Part shown: positions 11,976 through 25,200 of the stretch, piece by piece
Layout: every line of letters starts with the position of its first letter
Position numbering within the stretch: position 1 is the stretch's first letter
DNA from: Romanomermis culicivorax
Lineage: Eukaryota > Nematoda > Enoplea > Mermithida > Mermithidae
Direction: 5' to 3'
NCBI GenBank assembly: GCA_963922205.1
Contig: CAWUHX010000100.1
Span: 620,001-684,000, forward strand
Length of the DNA stretch: 64,000 bases
Notes under the pieces: generated by a model
Database searches by the model: none
Told to the model about the DNA's origin: nothing
The model's input: only the letters and a program-made list of their open reading frames with translations
Position numbers and translations under genes: made by a program

Positions 11976-12354
11976 ATGAAGCTAGTTTAAAAACTACTAA
12001 AAACTTTCACACGAGGTTGACAATCTACTGTATACAAAGGTAGCAGAAAAAAATTAAGTTCGCTTCAACAAAGCAATAGGGAGGGAGCGAGAGGTATTAC
12101 TGCGTCTGGTTCACACCCACCCTATAGCGTTAGCAACATAAAAGGTACCTACAGTAAACGTAGTAGCATGTTGACGTCATACAATAAACGCAACCACTTG
12201 CGCATCGCGTTGTTTGCGCGCGAAATTCAAACTGGCTATTCAGTTACGCATCGCGATTTCGGACGCGATGAGGAAAATTTAGTCAACCTTTGACCAGAGT
12301 GACCTGAACACTAACTTTACGAGTATAATGCTTGCGTTATATTTTAAAGAATAA
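11976..12354. other. No recognised gene
   Basis: Spacer downstream of the LINE. It includes a locally CG-rich patch (about 12200-12270, with GCGCATCGCG and GCGCGCGAAA). I cannot assign it to a family. Confidence 0.45.
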
Positions 12355-12728
12355 AGAACAAAGTAAATACTATCTTGTGCTGTGTTTAATCGAGTTTGGG
12401 ACCAGTGATCCTGCGAATGACCAGTGGTCAACCGATTGACCAATGGTCACTCAAATCAACGAACATTTTTTCGATGGAAAATCAGCCCATTAACTGGCAA
12501 TTTGAATGTTATCTAATATTCACTCAAGATTGGTGCCCAGAGGTCATCCGAGTGACCAGATCAGCTGACTGACCACTGGTCAATCAACTCGGCACACCTT
12601 TTCTTTGGTGGAGAATTAGCCTATAACTTCCGTTTTGTGGCTAGTGATCCGCATAAGATCCATGTCATATAATTATTCTGATGTAATGTAATGCAAAAGA
12701 ACGTGTACAAGATCCTGGCTAGATCTTC

Positions 12729-14467
12729 ACTAGTTTATTAGAAAATGCCCCGATGGGGCAGAAAAAAGGAGAATATACTTGCTTCGACAGTTGCCATGGT
12801 AGAAAAAGAAGTGGACTAGATTTTTGAGAACTTGGGTCAAAGTTGGGAAAAATTCACTTCCTTTACATTGGATTTTCATTCTTTCTCAAAAAAAATTGTC
12901 TATGTCTGTGAAAAAGTATATTCTGCAGCACGTGCATTTTGTCCTTCAACTGGCATCAACTACAGTAAACTTTTCCTATATGAAAATTATATGCACCTGA
13001 CTTCAAGTGTAAAGAAATGGTAAACCGATAGCATTCTAACTCCCGACCAATTCAAAACTCCTGCCTTTCACACTAGCTGAGAAATAGTGAGGGAGGCATA
13101 TTATAGTCATTTTCAGAACTACAAAGGAACCTGAGGTTCGTTGCACTAACCCAACATGAAGATAATTTCAACATCGGGATTAAATTGATGATCTTGAGTT
13201 TGAGCTATTCACAATGTCCAATTTATTTTCTTCCAATGCACAAATCATACTCACTTCAGGATTAACTAAAACTGAGGTTTAAGTTCGGGTTTGGGAATTG
13301 CAGAAATTTTTATATTTATTTGCTTTAGAGATGAGAAAATTTTGCGAAAATTTTAGTGCAACCCAACAGCTCGAGCTGGGGATAATCTCGACATTGAGCT
13401 CATTATGAACCGGATGACATTAAAATTATACCGAACTTGAGATCAAACTGAGTGGCCTTTTTGTTCGAGATTACCATGAGCTTGAGCTCAGACCCCTTTA
13501 GTACAACTGGAATTTGGTTACAGTGATTGGGCACCGATCTGCAAAAGGGAGAACAGAGTAAAGCATACAAAAACGCACCTGATTTAGGCCTGCCTATATC
13601 AGGAGTGTGCGCGAAATCACCTACCCGGTTCTCCCGGACTCTACTCGCACTCCCACGGCAACAGTACGACTTTTTTGAAAGCAAGATTGGAGCGACAAAG
13701 ATGGGTGAAATTGCTTCCCATATGCAATCCCGCAAAAAGCGCTTTTTCTGCAAATTTCAGTTTAAATCTGTGAATGATGCTCTCGAAAACTGTGAATGAT
13801 GCTATTTTCTTCAATAGTCAAATAGAAGAGAATAAATTTGTTTCTAGCTTGCAATTGGTAGAACTTACGGAGTGAATTCTATGCGATATTTCATATAAAA
13901 TGAGTGAATGAAACGTATCTTGCACAATCAATTTAGTTCTTAGAAGACTTTGTGCTGTAGCTCTTTTTCTAAAAAAGCTGAATGGGATTTTATAAGCCAC
14001 TTTCCCACATGATTCCTTTTGTTGACACCAAATTCAGTAAAAATGTTTAACACAGTTGGAAGCAAACATGTGTGAAAGGGGACATGGGGGTACAAACTTC
14101 CACAAGGGTTTTGGAACTGGAAAATTTGTTATGCAAAAAATTTTTTGGTCAACCTTTTTTTGAATTTTTTGTCTCACAAAATGCTAAAACATCAAGGTCC
14201 ACGCCTGTACCCTCATAAAAATTTCAGAGATGCACATGGTTGGTTGGAAGGTGTGTTGATGCACTCAGCTGCAGAATATACTTTTTCACAGACATAGACA
14301 ATTTTTTTGAGAAAGAATGAAAATCCAATCTAAAGGAAGTGAATTTTTGCCAACTTTGACCCAAGTTCTCAAAAATCTAGTCCACTTCTTTTTCTACCAT
14401 GGCAACTGTCGAAGCAAGTATATTCTCCTTTTTTCTGCCCCATCGGGGCATTTTCTAATAAACTAGT
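12729..14467. mobile_element. TIR element, copy 2 (1.74 kb, about 205-bp TIRs)
   Basis: Inverted termini of about 205 bp: 12729-12935 and 14260-14467. Both begin ACTAGTTTATTAGAAAATG and carry GCCCCGATGGGGC followed by CTTGCTTCGACAGTTGCCAT. The interior is unique AT-rich DNA without a transposase. It is directly followed by the 97-bp array, exactly as in copy 1, so the two parts may be one composite mobile unit. Confidence 0.75.
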
Positions 14468-16046
14468 TCACCTCTTTTTAGTGGGCCTCAACCATGCCCG
14501 AAAACTTTCATAGAAGCGCATTGAAGTTTTAAATTTGGTCATCTGCCCTTCAAAAAAGCAATAAAAAAACTTCAAGCAACGAATTCTCACCTCCGGCAAA
14601 AGTAAAGGATGTGTAAACCGCATATTACTTTAAAAACGTTGTAAAGATACTGAAAGGTGACCATATCTATTGAATTCCTCATGGTTTAGAATCCTTCAAC
14701 CAAAAAAATCGCAGAAATACATTTGTTTACATGTGTAAACTGACTCCATCCATTAAATTTCCCATGGTCAGAAACATCTTCCCTCGAAAATCGCAGAAAT
14801 ACATTTGTTTACGCTCAATATGAATTAGTGTGTAAAGTGATCACTTTCATTAAATTCCCAGTGGTCGAAAACCCCTCCCACATACAACTCACGAAAACAT
14901 ACTTATAATTTTTTTGTGTAAAGTGACACATCCATTGAATTCCCCGCAGTCGAAAACCCCTTCCATAAAAATCACGAAAAGACGCTTGTTTACACCCGCG
15001 ATAGTGTTTTTGTAAAATGATTGCATTCATCAAATTCTCCGTGATCGAAAACCCCGCCCACCAGGAAATCACGAAAATACGTTTGTTTACAACCGGGATA
15101 ACTTTTTGTGTAAAGTGATCGCATTTATCAAATTCCCTGTGGTCGAAAACCCCTTCCAGCAAAAAATCACGAAAATACGTTTGTTTACACACTGGATAAT
15201 TTTTGGTGTAAAGTGATCACATTCATTGAATTCCTCGTGGTCGAAAATCCCATCCACAAAAAAATTAGGGCAGTACGCTTGTTTACACCGTGGATGATTT
15301 ATTTGTGTAAAGTGAGGACGTCTATTGAATTCCCCGCAGTCGAAAACTCCACCACTGAAAAATCAGGGAAATACGCTTGTTTACACCCGGGATAATTTTT
15401 CGTGTAAAGTAAGGGCGTCTATTGAATTCCCCGCGGTCGAAAACTCCCTCCACTGAAAAATCACGGAAATACGCTTGTTTACACCCGGGATAATTTTTTG
15501 TGTAAAGTGACCGCATCCATCAAATTCCCAATGGTCGAAAACCCTTGCAGCCCAAAAATCTCAATAAGGCTACAGGTTTATTTGAAACTGCTAAAAAATT
15601 AGTAGTGCATTATGCTACAAAAAATTATTTTTTTGAACCCATAGTATTATATAACAAAATTGGGAAATTTGGCGTTTTCCGGGACTTTGGACAACCATAT
15701 AATTGAATTGAGGCCATATTTCAAAAAAAGAAAAATTCGCATTTGAGATTACACCCCCAAGATGCTTAGGCCGAAGTATGGAGGTTGGATATGGCACACC
15801 GATTGCTGGGCATGGTGGAACTGGGGGGCCTTAAAAAGTGCGTTTTTTACTTATTTTTGGGGCCCCACCGAGCACCACTTGCAGATAGAGGCGAAATGAC
15901 GAAAGGCACCCCATAGTTTGCCCCTATGCCCGATATTATGCAAAAAACCCGAAGGTTCTAGCTCTCACCGTTTTGGCTCTAAGGGGGGGGGGGACATGAA
16001 ATTTGGCGGCCAAGTATATTATAGGTTGACGCTGTCGCGCCACCTA
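14468..16046 (+). repeat. 97-bp tandem array plus conserved terminal segment, copy 2
   Basis: About 14700-15545 holds eight or nine units of about 97 bp like those at 8.5-9.1 kb. Then comes the conserved segment that ends GGTTGACGCTGTCGCGCC at about 16039. The longer array explains the greater length compared with copy 1. Open frames crossing it on both strands (about 60-125 codons) repeat every unit and are not genes. Confidence 0.8.
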
Positions 16047-16859
16047 TGATAACGAAATTAATGCAGATCTTGCACATGATCTTGCATAGTTACGAAGACA
16101 TTGCATGGATCATACAACAGTCCAATTTTAGTGACCTCCGATCTAGCAAGGATCTTGCATAGCACCTGACCATGTGCGGATCTTCTGTGGACCGCAAAGA
16201 CACTGTCGACAAGCAAGGATCATGTGTCAGTGAAGATCATCTATTAGACGCTGTGTAAGACGAACGCCAGGACTTGGTCCTGGGTTTTAGCATATTTGTT
16301 TAGTTTTTTGAAAATATTAGATCAAAATATCTGTTGTAAAGCCTAGTGAAGGTCATTTTGATGACAGTATGAATCTGCTAAAGGAATAGATCTGATTCTA
16401 TGGCTAGTGAATAATATATCTTTAGTAAAAATTACCAATTATTATTTTGATTTGAAAAATGTTACTGCTGAATTGTAGTTAGTTTAAAAATCCGTTAAAT
16501 TGTTTCAAAGTCCTGGAATAATCAGCTTTGGCTAAAATTTTATTTTCTATCATTTTTCAGTGAATTTTGATGATATAGACAGCAAACAAAAGCAAAAACA
16601 GCAGAAAAAGACAACAATAAACTAGAACTGTGAAGTTTCTACAGTAAATGAGCTACAATGGTTTAATTTTTAGGTTTACACACTTATTCGTTTGAACACC
16701 ATCAAAAACTCAAGAGACCTTTTATATTTACAGTAACCAATATTAAACCAATAAACTTCAAAATGAGACGGAGTAATCGGTTGACCTGATGGAGTGGTCA
16801 CTCATATGACCCGCAGTCTGCTTTTATTCAAAATTAGTCTGTGTGTTTGTAATGCTATC
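16047..16859. other. Interior of the outer TIR element, no gene
   Basis: Contains clustered GATCTTGCA and ATGATCTTGCAT words at 16060-16180, then plain AT-rich DNA. No coding frame is supported. Confidence 0.5.
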
Positions 16860-17235
16860 CATAAGAAAAAACGTCTTTTGATTTGAGTGACCACTGGCCA
16901 CTCACCAGGTGTGGTCACTTGGATGATCACTAGCCACAAAACGGAAGTTATAGGCCAATTCTCCACCAAAGAAAAGGTTTGCCGAGTTGATTGACCAGTG
17001 GTCAGTCAGCTGGTCTGGTCACTCGGATGACCCCTAGGCACCAATCTTGAGTGAATATTAGATAACATCCAAATTGCCAGTTGATGGGCTAATTTTGCAT
17101 CAAAAAAAATGTTCGTTGATTTGAGTGACCATTGGTCACTCGGTTGACCACTGGTCATTCGCATGATCACTTGTCCCAAACTCGATTTAACACAGCACAC
17201 ATAGTATTTACTTTGTTCTGTCACATTTTACGCCA

Positions 17236-18694
17236 TGTCACGTGTATGACAGGTTTATCTTGGGAGAGCTGGAGAGGTTTGGGTATCTCATCAGGTAATA
17301 CCGTGTTTTAGACGTCACATTGATGGTGAACCATATCAGATTGATCCTATTACAGTGAGTAATAGGCTGTGACTCCTGATGGATACTGGCATTTTCCCCA
17401 GGCTTCCCAAGTTGGCGTTGGGGCCTAACCTGGCAAATGGTGGCTATAGAGAGGTCTATAGTTGGTTCTCTTGTGTTGTCCTTGGGGTCTTGCTGTAGGG
17501 TAACAGACAACGCTGCCAGGCTAGGTGCGACAATCCCCGAGTCCTACTCAGTGAGAGTGGGGACAGGGTCACCCGTGAAGTGACCTAAATTATGGGACCC
17601 GATTTTGAACCAGACAGCCCCCCTTTAGCCCGAACCTGAGAGGTGGGGGCCCTACTTATCTGTGGAAACCTCGGGAAACCGACTTAGGAAGGATTTCCCA
17701 ACGAATAACCCACAAATAACAATAATCCCCTGAGAAGACTCACCTAGTCCTGTTTCTCAAGCGATTACGACGCAACGGGCGGCAAGTCCCTGGATGCTTT
17801 CGGTCTTCTGGCACTGGGAGCGGGGGATGCGATCCTCAAACGTCCTAGGCGGCGAGCGGCGGCGAGCGGCGGTGAGCGGGAGGGAGCGGGAGCGAGCGGG
17901 AGGGAGCGGGAGCGAGCGGGAGGCGAAACTCCAACGTTAAATTCACGAACCGGGGCGGTCGGACACCTGGCACTGATGGGCAGCGGGGTACTGTAGGCGG
18001 TGAGCGGCGGACGCAGTAAGGAATGCAAGGGTATGCAAATTTATTTAAAATAATAGGCGGCGGACGCAGTCAAGTATATAAAAATATGCAAATTGAGCAG
18101 GGCGGCGGACGCGGGTGACAACCGGACGAAAGCTTGGTGAACCCAAGAATGAGCGAAAAACTAAAGAAACATGTCCTTTTAAGGACATGTTTGGCTACAG
18201 CTGCAGCTTGGGCGGAGTTTCTCGGTGCTCAAGCTAACTTCTGCAGCTAGACGCGATGCAGAAGATGCCTATGAGCACATAGACATTTTTTCATTCACAT
18301 GCGTTTAGCACTGAGGCCGGCTGCAGTGCCTATGCTAAGCATATGAACGTCTTTAGCTAAAACTTCTTAGCTAGTCGTTTTGCGTAACAAAAACGACGCT
18401 AATTTTTGATGATAAGAGGTGCGTGAGCGCACCAAAAATAGCCATGTGCTCGTGGAGCACGACTGGCGGAAGTTTTTAGCTAAAGGGCCTACTGTAGCCC
18501 GCGTTTGTAAAGAAATAAAAATACAACAAAACGAAACATAGAAATGCATGAAAAATATAAAAACGAACGTAAAATGCATGTGTAAAAATGAAATAAACAA
18601 AAGCATGTTCGAGTAATAAACGAAACATGAAAAATAACAAAATGTCGGCATGATCAGGATCACGTGACGTTGGAGAATTGAGCGGCACGTGACA
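17236..18694 (-). repeat. Candidate 3' LTR (1459 bp)
   Basis: The boundaries come from a perfect 9-bp inverted pair, TGTCACGTG at 17236-17244 and CACGTGACA at 18686-18694, with the TG...CA ends expected of LTRs. The stretch lies downstream of integrase on the coding strand. It contains a 10-bp GAGCGGGAGG-type array (17849-17933). The partner 5' LTR is not in the window, so neither identity between LTRs nor a target duplication can be tested. Confidence 0.55.
17849..17933 (+). repeat. 10-bp GC-rich tandem array inside the LTR
   Basis: Eight to nine copies of a decamer grading from GGCGAGCGGC to GAGCGGGAGG. On the coding strand of the retroelement it reads as CCGCTCGCTC-type repeats. GC-boxes of this kind in an LTR could act in transcription, but that is only a possibility. 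Confidence 0.8.
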
Positions 18695-19213
18695 CGGCGG
18701 TCCTTCGAAAAAGGGCGTCCTCGTCCTTGCAGTGGTCAGTAGTGAGGTTTTGTACGGCGTGTCCGTGGTCGTAGGTCATTCCAAGGTGTGACGGCGGAAG
18801 TGGTCGAATAGGTCCGTTGGGTTGTCGGCGGGTGGCGCCTTCTTTGATCGTAATTCGTTCGGCGGTATGGTGACCGGAGGTTGTTGATGTGTGGAGTTGC
18901 CGACATTGAATATCCTGTGCGACAGTCTAGAACACAGAAAAGAAAAATTTTCAGGGCAAGATGTAGGCTATCGCAGAGGATGCGCCCCAGTGAGGTACAG
19001 ACTGTCGGGCTATCGCAGAGGATGCACCCTGTGAGGTGTAGGCTATCGCGTGCGGATGCGCCTAAGGCGTGACGCTTAGGTTGCTGAACGCTCTCTTCTA
19101 TCCGCTAAGATCCAGCATGGACAAGAGTGGATACTTCGTGAGGGGCACGGCGGTCCTTCGAAAAAGGACGTCCTCGTCCGTAAGCGGGGACAATGAAGAG
19201 AGTGCATCTTGAG
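18695..19213 (-). repeat. 3' noncoding region of the retroelement with repeats
   Basis: Between the stop codon and the LTR. A segment of about 33 bp (core CGGCGGTCCTTCGAAAAAGG) occurs at about 18694 and again at about 19147. Three imperfect copies of a GGCTATCGCAGAGGATGCGC unit lie at 18966-19062. I see no clean polypurine tract directly at the LTR edge, a weakness of the boundary proposed here. Confidence 0.55.
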
Positions 19214-22200
19214 TTACGGGTCGGGAACCTCTGCATCAAGATGGGGGTCAATCAGATTCGGTGTAAAGTCCCGGCTTATTGAAGGATACAATAAGGGTGC
19301 CGAATCTGTTGCCTGTGAAGTGGGAGGTGTATCCTCTGCTTCACTCGGTTGTTCAGGGGACACGTAAAGTCGAAGCTGGTTGACATGTACAGTGTCTTCC
19401 TGATCCATCTCGAGACGAAGTGTGACATTGGGATATGCCACACTTGTGACAAGGTAGGGCCCATCGTAGATGGGCAGCAATTTAGGAGTGAGTCCACGTT
19501 TGCTGGAGGTGCGCAGTTTGAGCACCTGATCCCCTACTTTGTACGAGACATCATGTGCCTTCCGGTCGTACGACCGTGCATAGGCTTCCTGTGCTTTCTC
19601 AATCCGACTCTGGATCAAGGTTAACGCATTCGTGAAATGACGTTTGACCTCCATATCATATGAGGAAACATTAATGATATGGGCCGGAGGGTTGAATGAG
19701 AGCGCGGCATCAACAGGGAGCATGGGTGTGCGACCGTACATGAGTTCAAAGGGCGAGTACCCTGTTGACTCATTCATGCTGATATTGACGGCAAACACAG
19801 CGTATGGTAGGTGTTCATCCCAATCAGTATGTCCTTGATGAACATACATACGTAGCCGTGTGGCTAGCGTCTGATTAGCTCTTTCCACTTCGCCGTTGGT
19901 CATCGGGTGATAGGCGGTAGAGTGGATTTTCTTCGTAGCGCAGATCGCAGTGATTTCAGTCATCAGTTTTGATGTGAAATCAGTGCCACGATCTGACTGA
20001 AGAATCTGCGGTGCCCCGTGCCGGCAGACAATTTGCGTTACAAACAGCCGGGCTATGGTGTGCACAGTGATGTCCGGAGTAGCAAAAGCTTCGACCCATT
20101 TCGTAAAGTAGTCGATAAAGACTACGATGAAACGGTTGCCAGCTTCGCTAGTGGTCATTGGTCCCATGCAGTCGACACCTACCCGGTGAAACGGTCCCGT
20201 TATGGTGATAGGTTTCAGGGTCGCAGTGGTTTTCTGTCGAGCGGGCTTATTCCGTTGGCAAAGATCACACCGCTGACAGAAGGACTTGACATCCCGACTG
20301 AGGGAGGGCCAGTGGTATCTGCGAGCAATGAGCCGCGCAGTACGTTTAGCACCGAGGTGTCCAGCTAAGATGTCATCGTGATGAGCCCGGATAATGGTAG
20401 TAACCATGGATTTGGGTATGACGATCTTATTGGACTCGCCTGTCCATTTCTGAAGAACGTTATCCAACAGATGGTAGCCTCGCACATCATTCTGGTCGCC
20501 CAGGGGCTTAAGAGAGCGAATGATGTCGGCTAACTCCGGATCCTCCAGCTGAGCAGTGAAAAGGTCGGGGTGCTGCGCACCGACGGATATCTCGGCATAA
20601 GACTCTGATCGTACCGGGCGCTCCGCGCCAACAGTGATCGTTGCTGAATTACTTGAACGCGCCAGGTGCTGCACACCATCGGTCAAGGTCCTTGATCTCG
20701 CCAGGTGCTGCGCACCATCGGTGATCATCATAACGTGCCCCTCAGGTCTGTAGAGGAGAGTATCATCAATACTCTGACCGGTGAGGGAGTTAGGATCCGG
20801 CAGGCGTGATAATGCGTCAGCATTACCATTAGACTGACCTTTTCGCGGCCGAATTGTCAGTTTGAATTCGGCGAGCGCGAGTCCCCACCGAGCGATCCGA
20901 GCAGAGGGGTTAGGCTTCTCCAACACTGCTTTGACCGCGGTATGGTCAGTCTGAATGACCACCTCGTGCTGGAAGAGGTATGGTCGAAAGTGCTTGACGA
21001 AATGGACAACAGCGAGAGTCTCCAGTTCTGTAATGGAGTAGTTTTTCTCGGCCGCTGTTAACCCTCGACTGGCGTACGCGACAGGATGGTCGTATCCATG
21101 TTCGTCTAACTGGCTAAGAACCGCTCCTATCCCCGAAATACTTGCATCAGTTTGAAGGATAAAGGATTTCGAAAAGTCCGGATGGCGCAGGATAGGAGGG
21201 TTGGTCAGCAGGCGGCGGAGTTCATCGAACGCCTCCTGCTGAGGTTTTGACCACTGGAAAGTAGTTTCCTTCCGTAAGAGCTTGGTGAGTGGCTCGCTGA
21301 GCCGGGCACAACCAGGGATGAAACGCCTGTAGTAAGACACGAGGCCTAGGAAGGACTTGATGTCTTTGGCGTTTTGTGGAATGGGTAGGTTTTGGACGGC
21401 GGCCAGCTTGGCTTGGTCAGGTTCTAGGCCGCTCTGTGAGATGCGATAGCCTAGGTATTCTACCTCTGAGTGCGAGAATTTGCACTTGCTCAGTCTGAGC
21501 TTCATTCCACCCCGGCGAAGACGGGCGAACACATCTGCCAGGCGCTCAAGCATTTGGGTGTGAGAGTTCCCGAACACCAAAATGTCGTCGAGATAAGTCA
21601 GAACCGTGCGCCATTGGATTCCAGTAAGGAGGAGGTCCATAAGGCGTTGAAATGTCCCTGGCGCGTTGCATAAACCGAAAGGTAAATAGTTGAATTCGTA
21701 AAGTCCAATAGGCGTATTAAAAGCCGTCTTTTCCTTATCCGCCTCGGCAATCGGGATTGACCAATAAGCGTTAGCCTGGTCAAGGGTAGTGAAATACTTC
21801 ATACCCTTGAGTGTGTCGAGGATGTCATCTATCCGCGGGAGAGGGTAGACATCCTTTTTCGTGACCTCGTTAAGACCACGAAAGTCAACACACATACGGT
21901 GAGAACCGTTTTTCTTGCGCACCAGGACAGTATTAGTAGCCCACGGAGACGTGCTGGGCCGAATAATACCTTTCTCCTGGAGCGCCTTGACCTCTTGCAT
22001 GATGAGATCTTTCTCCTTAGGTGAGGACCGGTAAGGAAAACGGCGGACTGAGCGGGCATCGCCCGTGCTGATTTCGTGCTGGACGAGATCAGTGGAACCT
22101 GTGTCCTTTTCATCAAGAGCATAAAGGTCGGCGTATGCAACCAGCAGATCGAGTAAGGCTGCCCGGTCCCGAGGGGAGATGTCCGGTGAGATTACAGCAT

Positions 22201-25200
22201 TGGCCTCGACCCACTGACGATCGAGGACGGTGTCTGAGTCGACCGGTGATTCCCGTGAGGGCTCACTATGCATCTGCACATGACCGATGGTCGTGTGCGG
22301 GTAGAGAACCACGGAATGAGTACTCGGGTTGACTACCTGAAGTGGTATGTGACCGTTGGTCACGGTACTCACGCTTCCAGCAAAATATACGTGTCTTTGA
22401 GATCCGGTGAGGTGCTTCGGAAAGAAGGCCACCTCAGGCACGTTCGTATAGATTGGTGGGACAGGGACAGTGAATCGTGTCATGGAGCGAGGCTCTAGAA
22501 TCACCAAGTCCTTCAGGGGCAAAGCGCCGCGCTCAGAAGGTGGACTGTGGATGAGACCGTCACAGGGGATTCTACTTTCCTTGAACTGGAGGAAGGATTT
22601 CTCCCAGTTCAAGCTGACACAATTGAACCGGCCAAGGAAGTTGGTTCCAAGGACCAGTTCAGCTGAACAGTTCTCCTGTATTTGGACCTGAATCCGTTCA
22701 GAGACATCAGCCACTGTAACTGTGATGTAGGCTGCTCCTAGCAGTGGGATCGGGGACCCATTGGCTGCGATAGGGCGTGCCCTGGTTGGTGATAGTGACA
22801 AGTTGGGCAGCTGGGCCGCTAACTTGTGGTCCAGGAGTGAGAAGACAGCTCCTGTGTCGACCAGCGCCTTCGCTTCTACCCAGTTGTTGAGGAGAACTTT
22901 GATATGGGGCGTCCGGATATCATTTGGGTAAAAAGCCGTGACCACATGACCGGAATCAGGTGTGGTGGCACCACTAGCGTGTTTGGTCTTACCGGACCGC
23001 TTTGGAATCGGCAGTCCCGTACGACGTAGAAGACCTACTAGAGCGTATCCGACGGAGGGTTCCGGGTCATTCAGAAGGGTGGACTCATCCTGCACTGTTA
23101 GTACGAGGTCTGAGTGATCCTTCGGACTCTGAGTAGCGCCTAGTGATTCAACCTCGGTGTCCGATAGCGGAGGCGCGTTTGGCACGGGTGATGTCGGAGC
23201 ATCTGAATCACTTGGCTCACGGTATCGGCCCTTCTCTAGCGTAACTGGAGAGGTTCCAGGCGGAGGTCGAGGGCAACCTGACCCGTGCAAGGTCGACAGA
23301 TGACGACTTGCCCTTCTAGAAGAGGCCCGGGATCCCCTAGTTGACCCACGTGATGATGCAACTGAGGAGGCCCGTGAGTGTGGCCGAGAGATGGACGAAG
23401 CCCTGGACCGCGATCGTGATCCCGACCTGTGTGAGTTTCGCGAGAGAGCACGGGTGTTCTCCCACCAGGGGTCGATCTGGTCAATCTCCGGCGTGGTCAG
23501 CAGGAGGGGTAATTCTACCACGTCCAGCTGACAAACATTACGTTGGTAGTCAAACATAATGTTCTTGAACTGTTCTAAGAAGTCCAGTCCGAGTATGAGG
23601 TCGACAGGTGCCCAGAAGGGAGACGTAGTCTTGCACACATGGAGATGTACATCGATCCGTGTGTTCGGCTGGCGGTTTCCGGGCAACATGATTTCATATG
23701 GTCCCGAAAGGATGGTATGAACGGCTTTACCATTGATGCTCATCAATGGGTTAAAGTCGTGATGTTGCTGGAACGCCATGACCGCCTTCGGACTTTCTTT
23801 AGCCAAGGCCTTATGAAGACGTGGGCTAATGATAGTGCGTGGGCAACCCGTGTCAAGGAACGCAGGAGTTTCCTTGGTGTCCAGCAGCACGACGAAGCAC
23901 GGTGTGATTCGGTCAAGCTGGGAGGGCACATCGTTTTGCACGTAGTGAAAACCGATCCAGCGTTGGACTTTACGGTAAAGACCCAACGGGGAGAAACGGC
24001 TAACAAACCGGACCTGTTTGCTCCGTAGACGGTAGCTGAGATAATAAGATACACCAAGATAGGCAAGGTATCCAGCACCGATCAGCATGGTCAGGGTAAT
24101 TAGGATGTTAAAGATCAACTGGACCGGCCCGCTCAGGACAGCATGCAAGCCCTGGGCGAGGGTGTGTTGTTGACCCGTAATAACATGGTTTGCTGCCAAA
24201 CCGACACCTTCCAGAGAGGCCTTGATGTCGGTTCCTACCCCTGCAAAGGCCTGGTAGATGGCGTCTGGTTGCAGGGATAGACCAGCGGTAAAGTTTACCA
24301 GCCGGTTTAATACCGCTTCAATTTGCTCAGTCTTGTAAACGTACTGTTTAAAGAAGGCAAAGTTTGAAGGGGTCATCGCCAACTGGTCATGGAAGAGCGC
24401 CGGTGCCTCAAAGTGAGTGATGTTGAAACGCTGCTTCCAGAAGAGTTCCAGTGGGATGTGGCTCACATGGACCGCGCCAGACTCAGTAAACCAGCCCGAG
24501 CGATTTCGGAAAATCCCTGTAAAGTGGTGATGACACAGCACAATTGGGCTAGATTTAATGAGATCCGGACCACCGGGAGTGGCGAAGTAGATGGTGCCGC
24601 CAACCTGTACAGGTAAGTACTTGTAGCAAACGTTCCCCACCCGGTACGAGTGATAAACGTAGGTGGCGTTGACCTTCTGACACGGCCATATTGTCAGCGC
24701 ATCGCCTGTGAATTCCGCCGTCAGGTCATTCCTCTGGAGGAATGCCCGGGCACCCAGGGTAGGGTCGAAGCGAAGCAGCTGCCAAGTCAGATCAAGATAG
24801 CGTTGAGCGTGAGAGCAGAGCTCAAGCCACGTGAACCGGAAACCGTTAATTTCCGACTCCTTGATCTGCTGAGCCAGATAGTTCAGTTTGGCATTGACAG
24901 GATCGGGACGGCTGTCCGTTGCTACTCTGAACAAGCTTTGGGTCATATTGTATCTCCCGTGGATGCGAAGGAGAAGACCCTGATCCGTCCGGACTGTGGT
25001 GGAACGTAGTTTCTGGGCACAGTTGGAAGACACGGGAGTTTCCCGGGATCTTGAGGGCAACCTGTAGATCATCGATGATGACGTGGTTCCCTGACATGGA
25101 CGCAGTGAATTTCCCTTGGGGTGATAATGACACTGCGCCGTGAAATTTTGTGCAGGCCAGACAATGACCCCGTCTAGAGTAGTGCACTGGCCTGCAGTGG

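Larger units (their letters stand above)
12355..17218. mobile_element. Outer TIR element built of TGACCA/TGGTCA motifs
   Basis: Inverted arms of about 300-360 bp lie at 12355-12660 and 16860-17218, both with outer edge AGAACAAAGTAAATAC. The arms are full of short palindromes such as GACCAGTGGTC and GACCAATGGTC, separated by about 18-25 bp. The composite repeat 12729-16046 sits inside; without it the element would be about 1.5 kb. No transposase frame is visible, so it is non-autonomous. No clear target duplication is seen; its right edge is almost against the LTR that starts at 17236. Confidence 0.7.
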
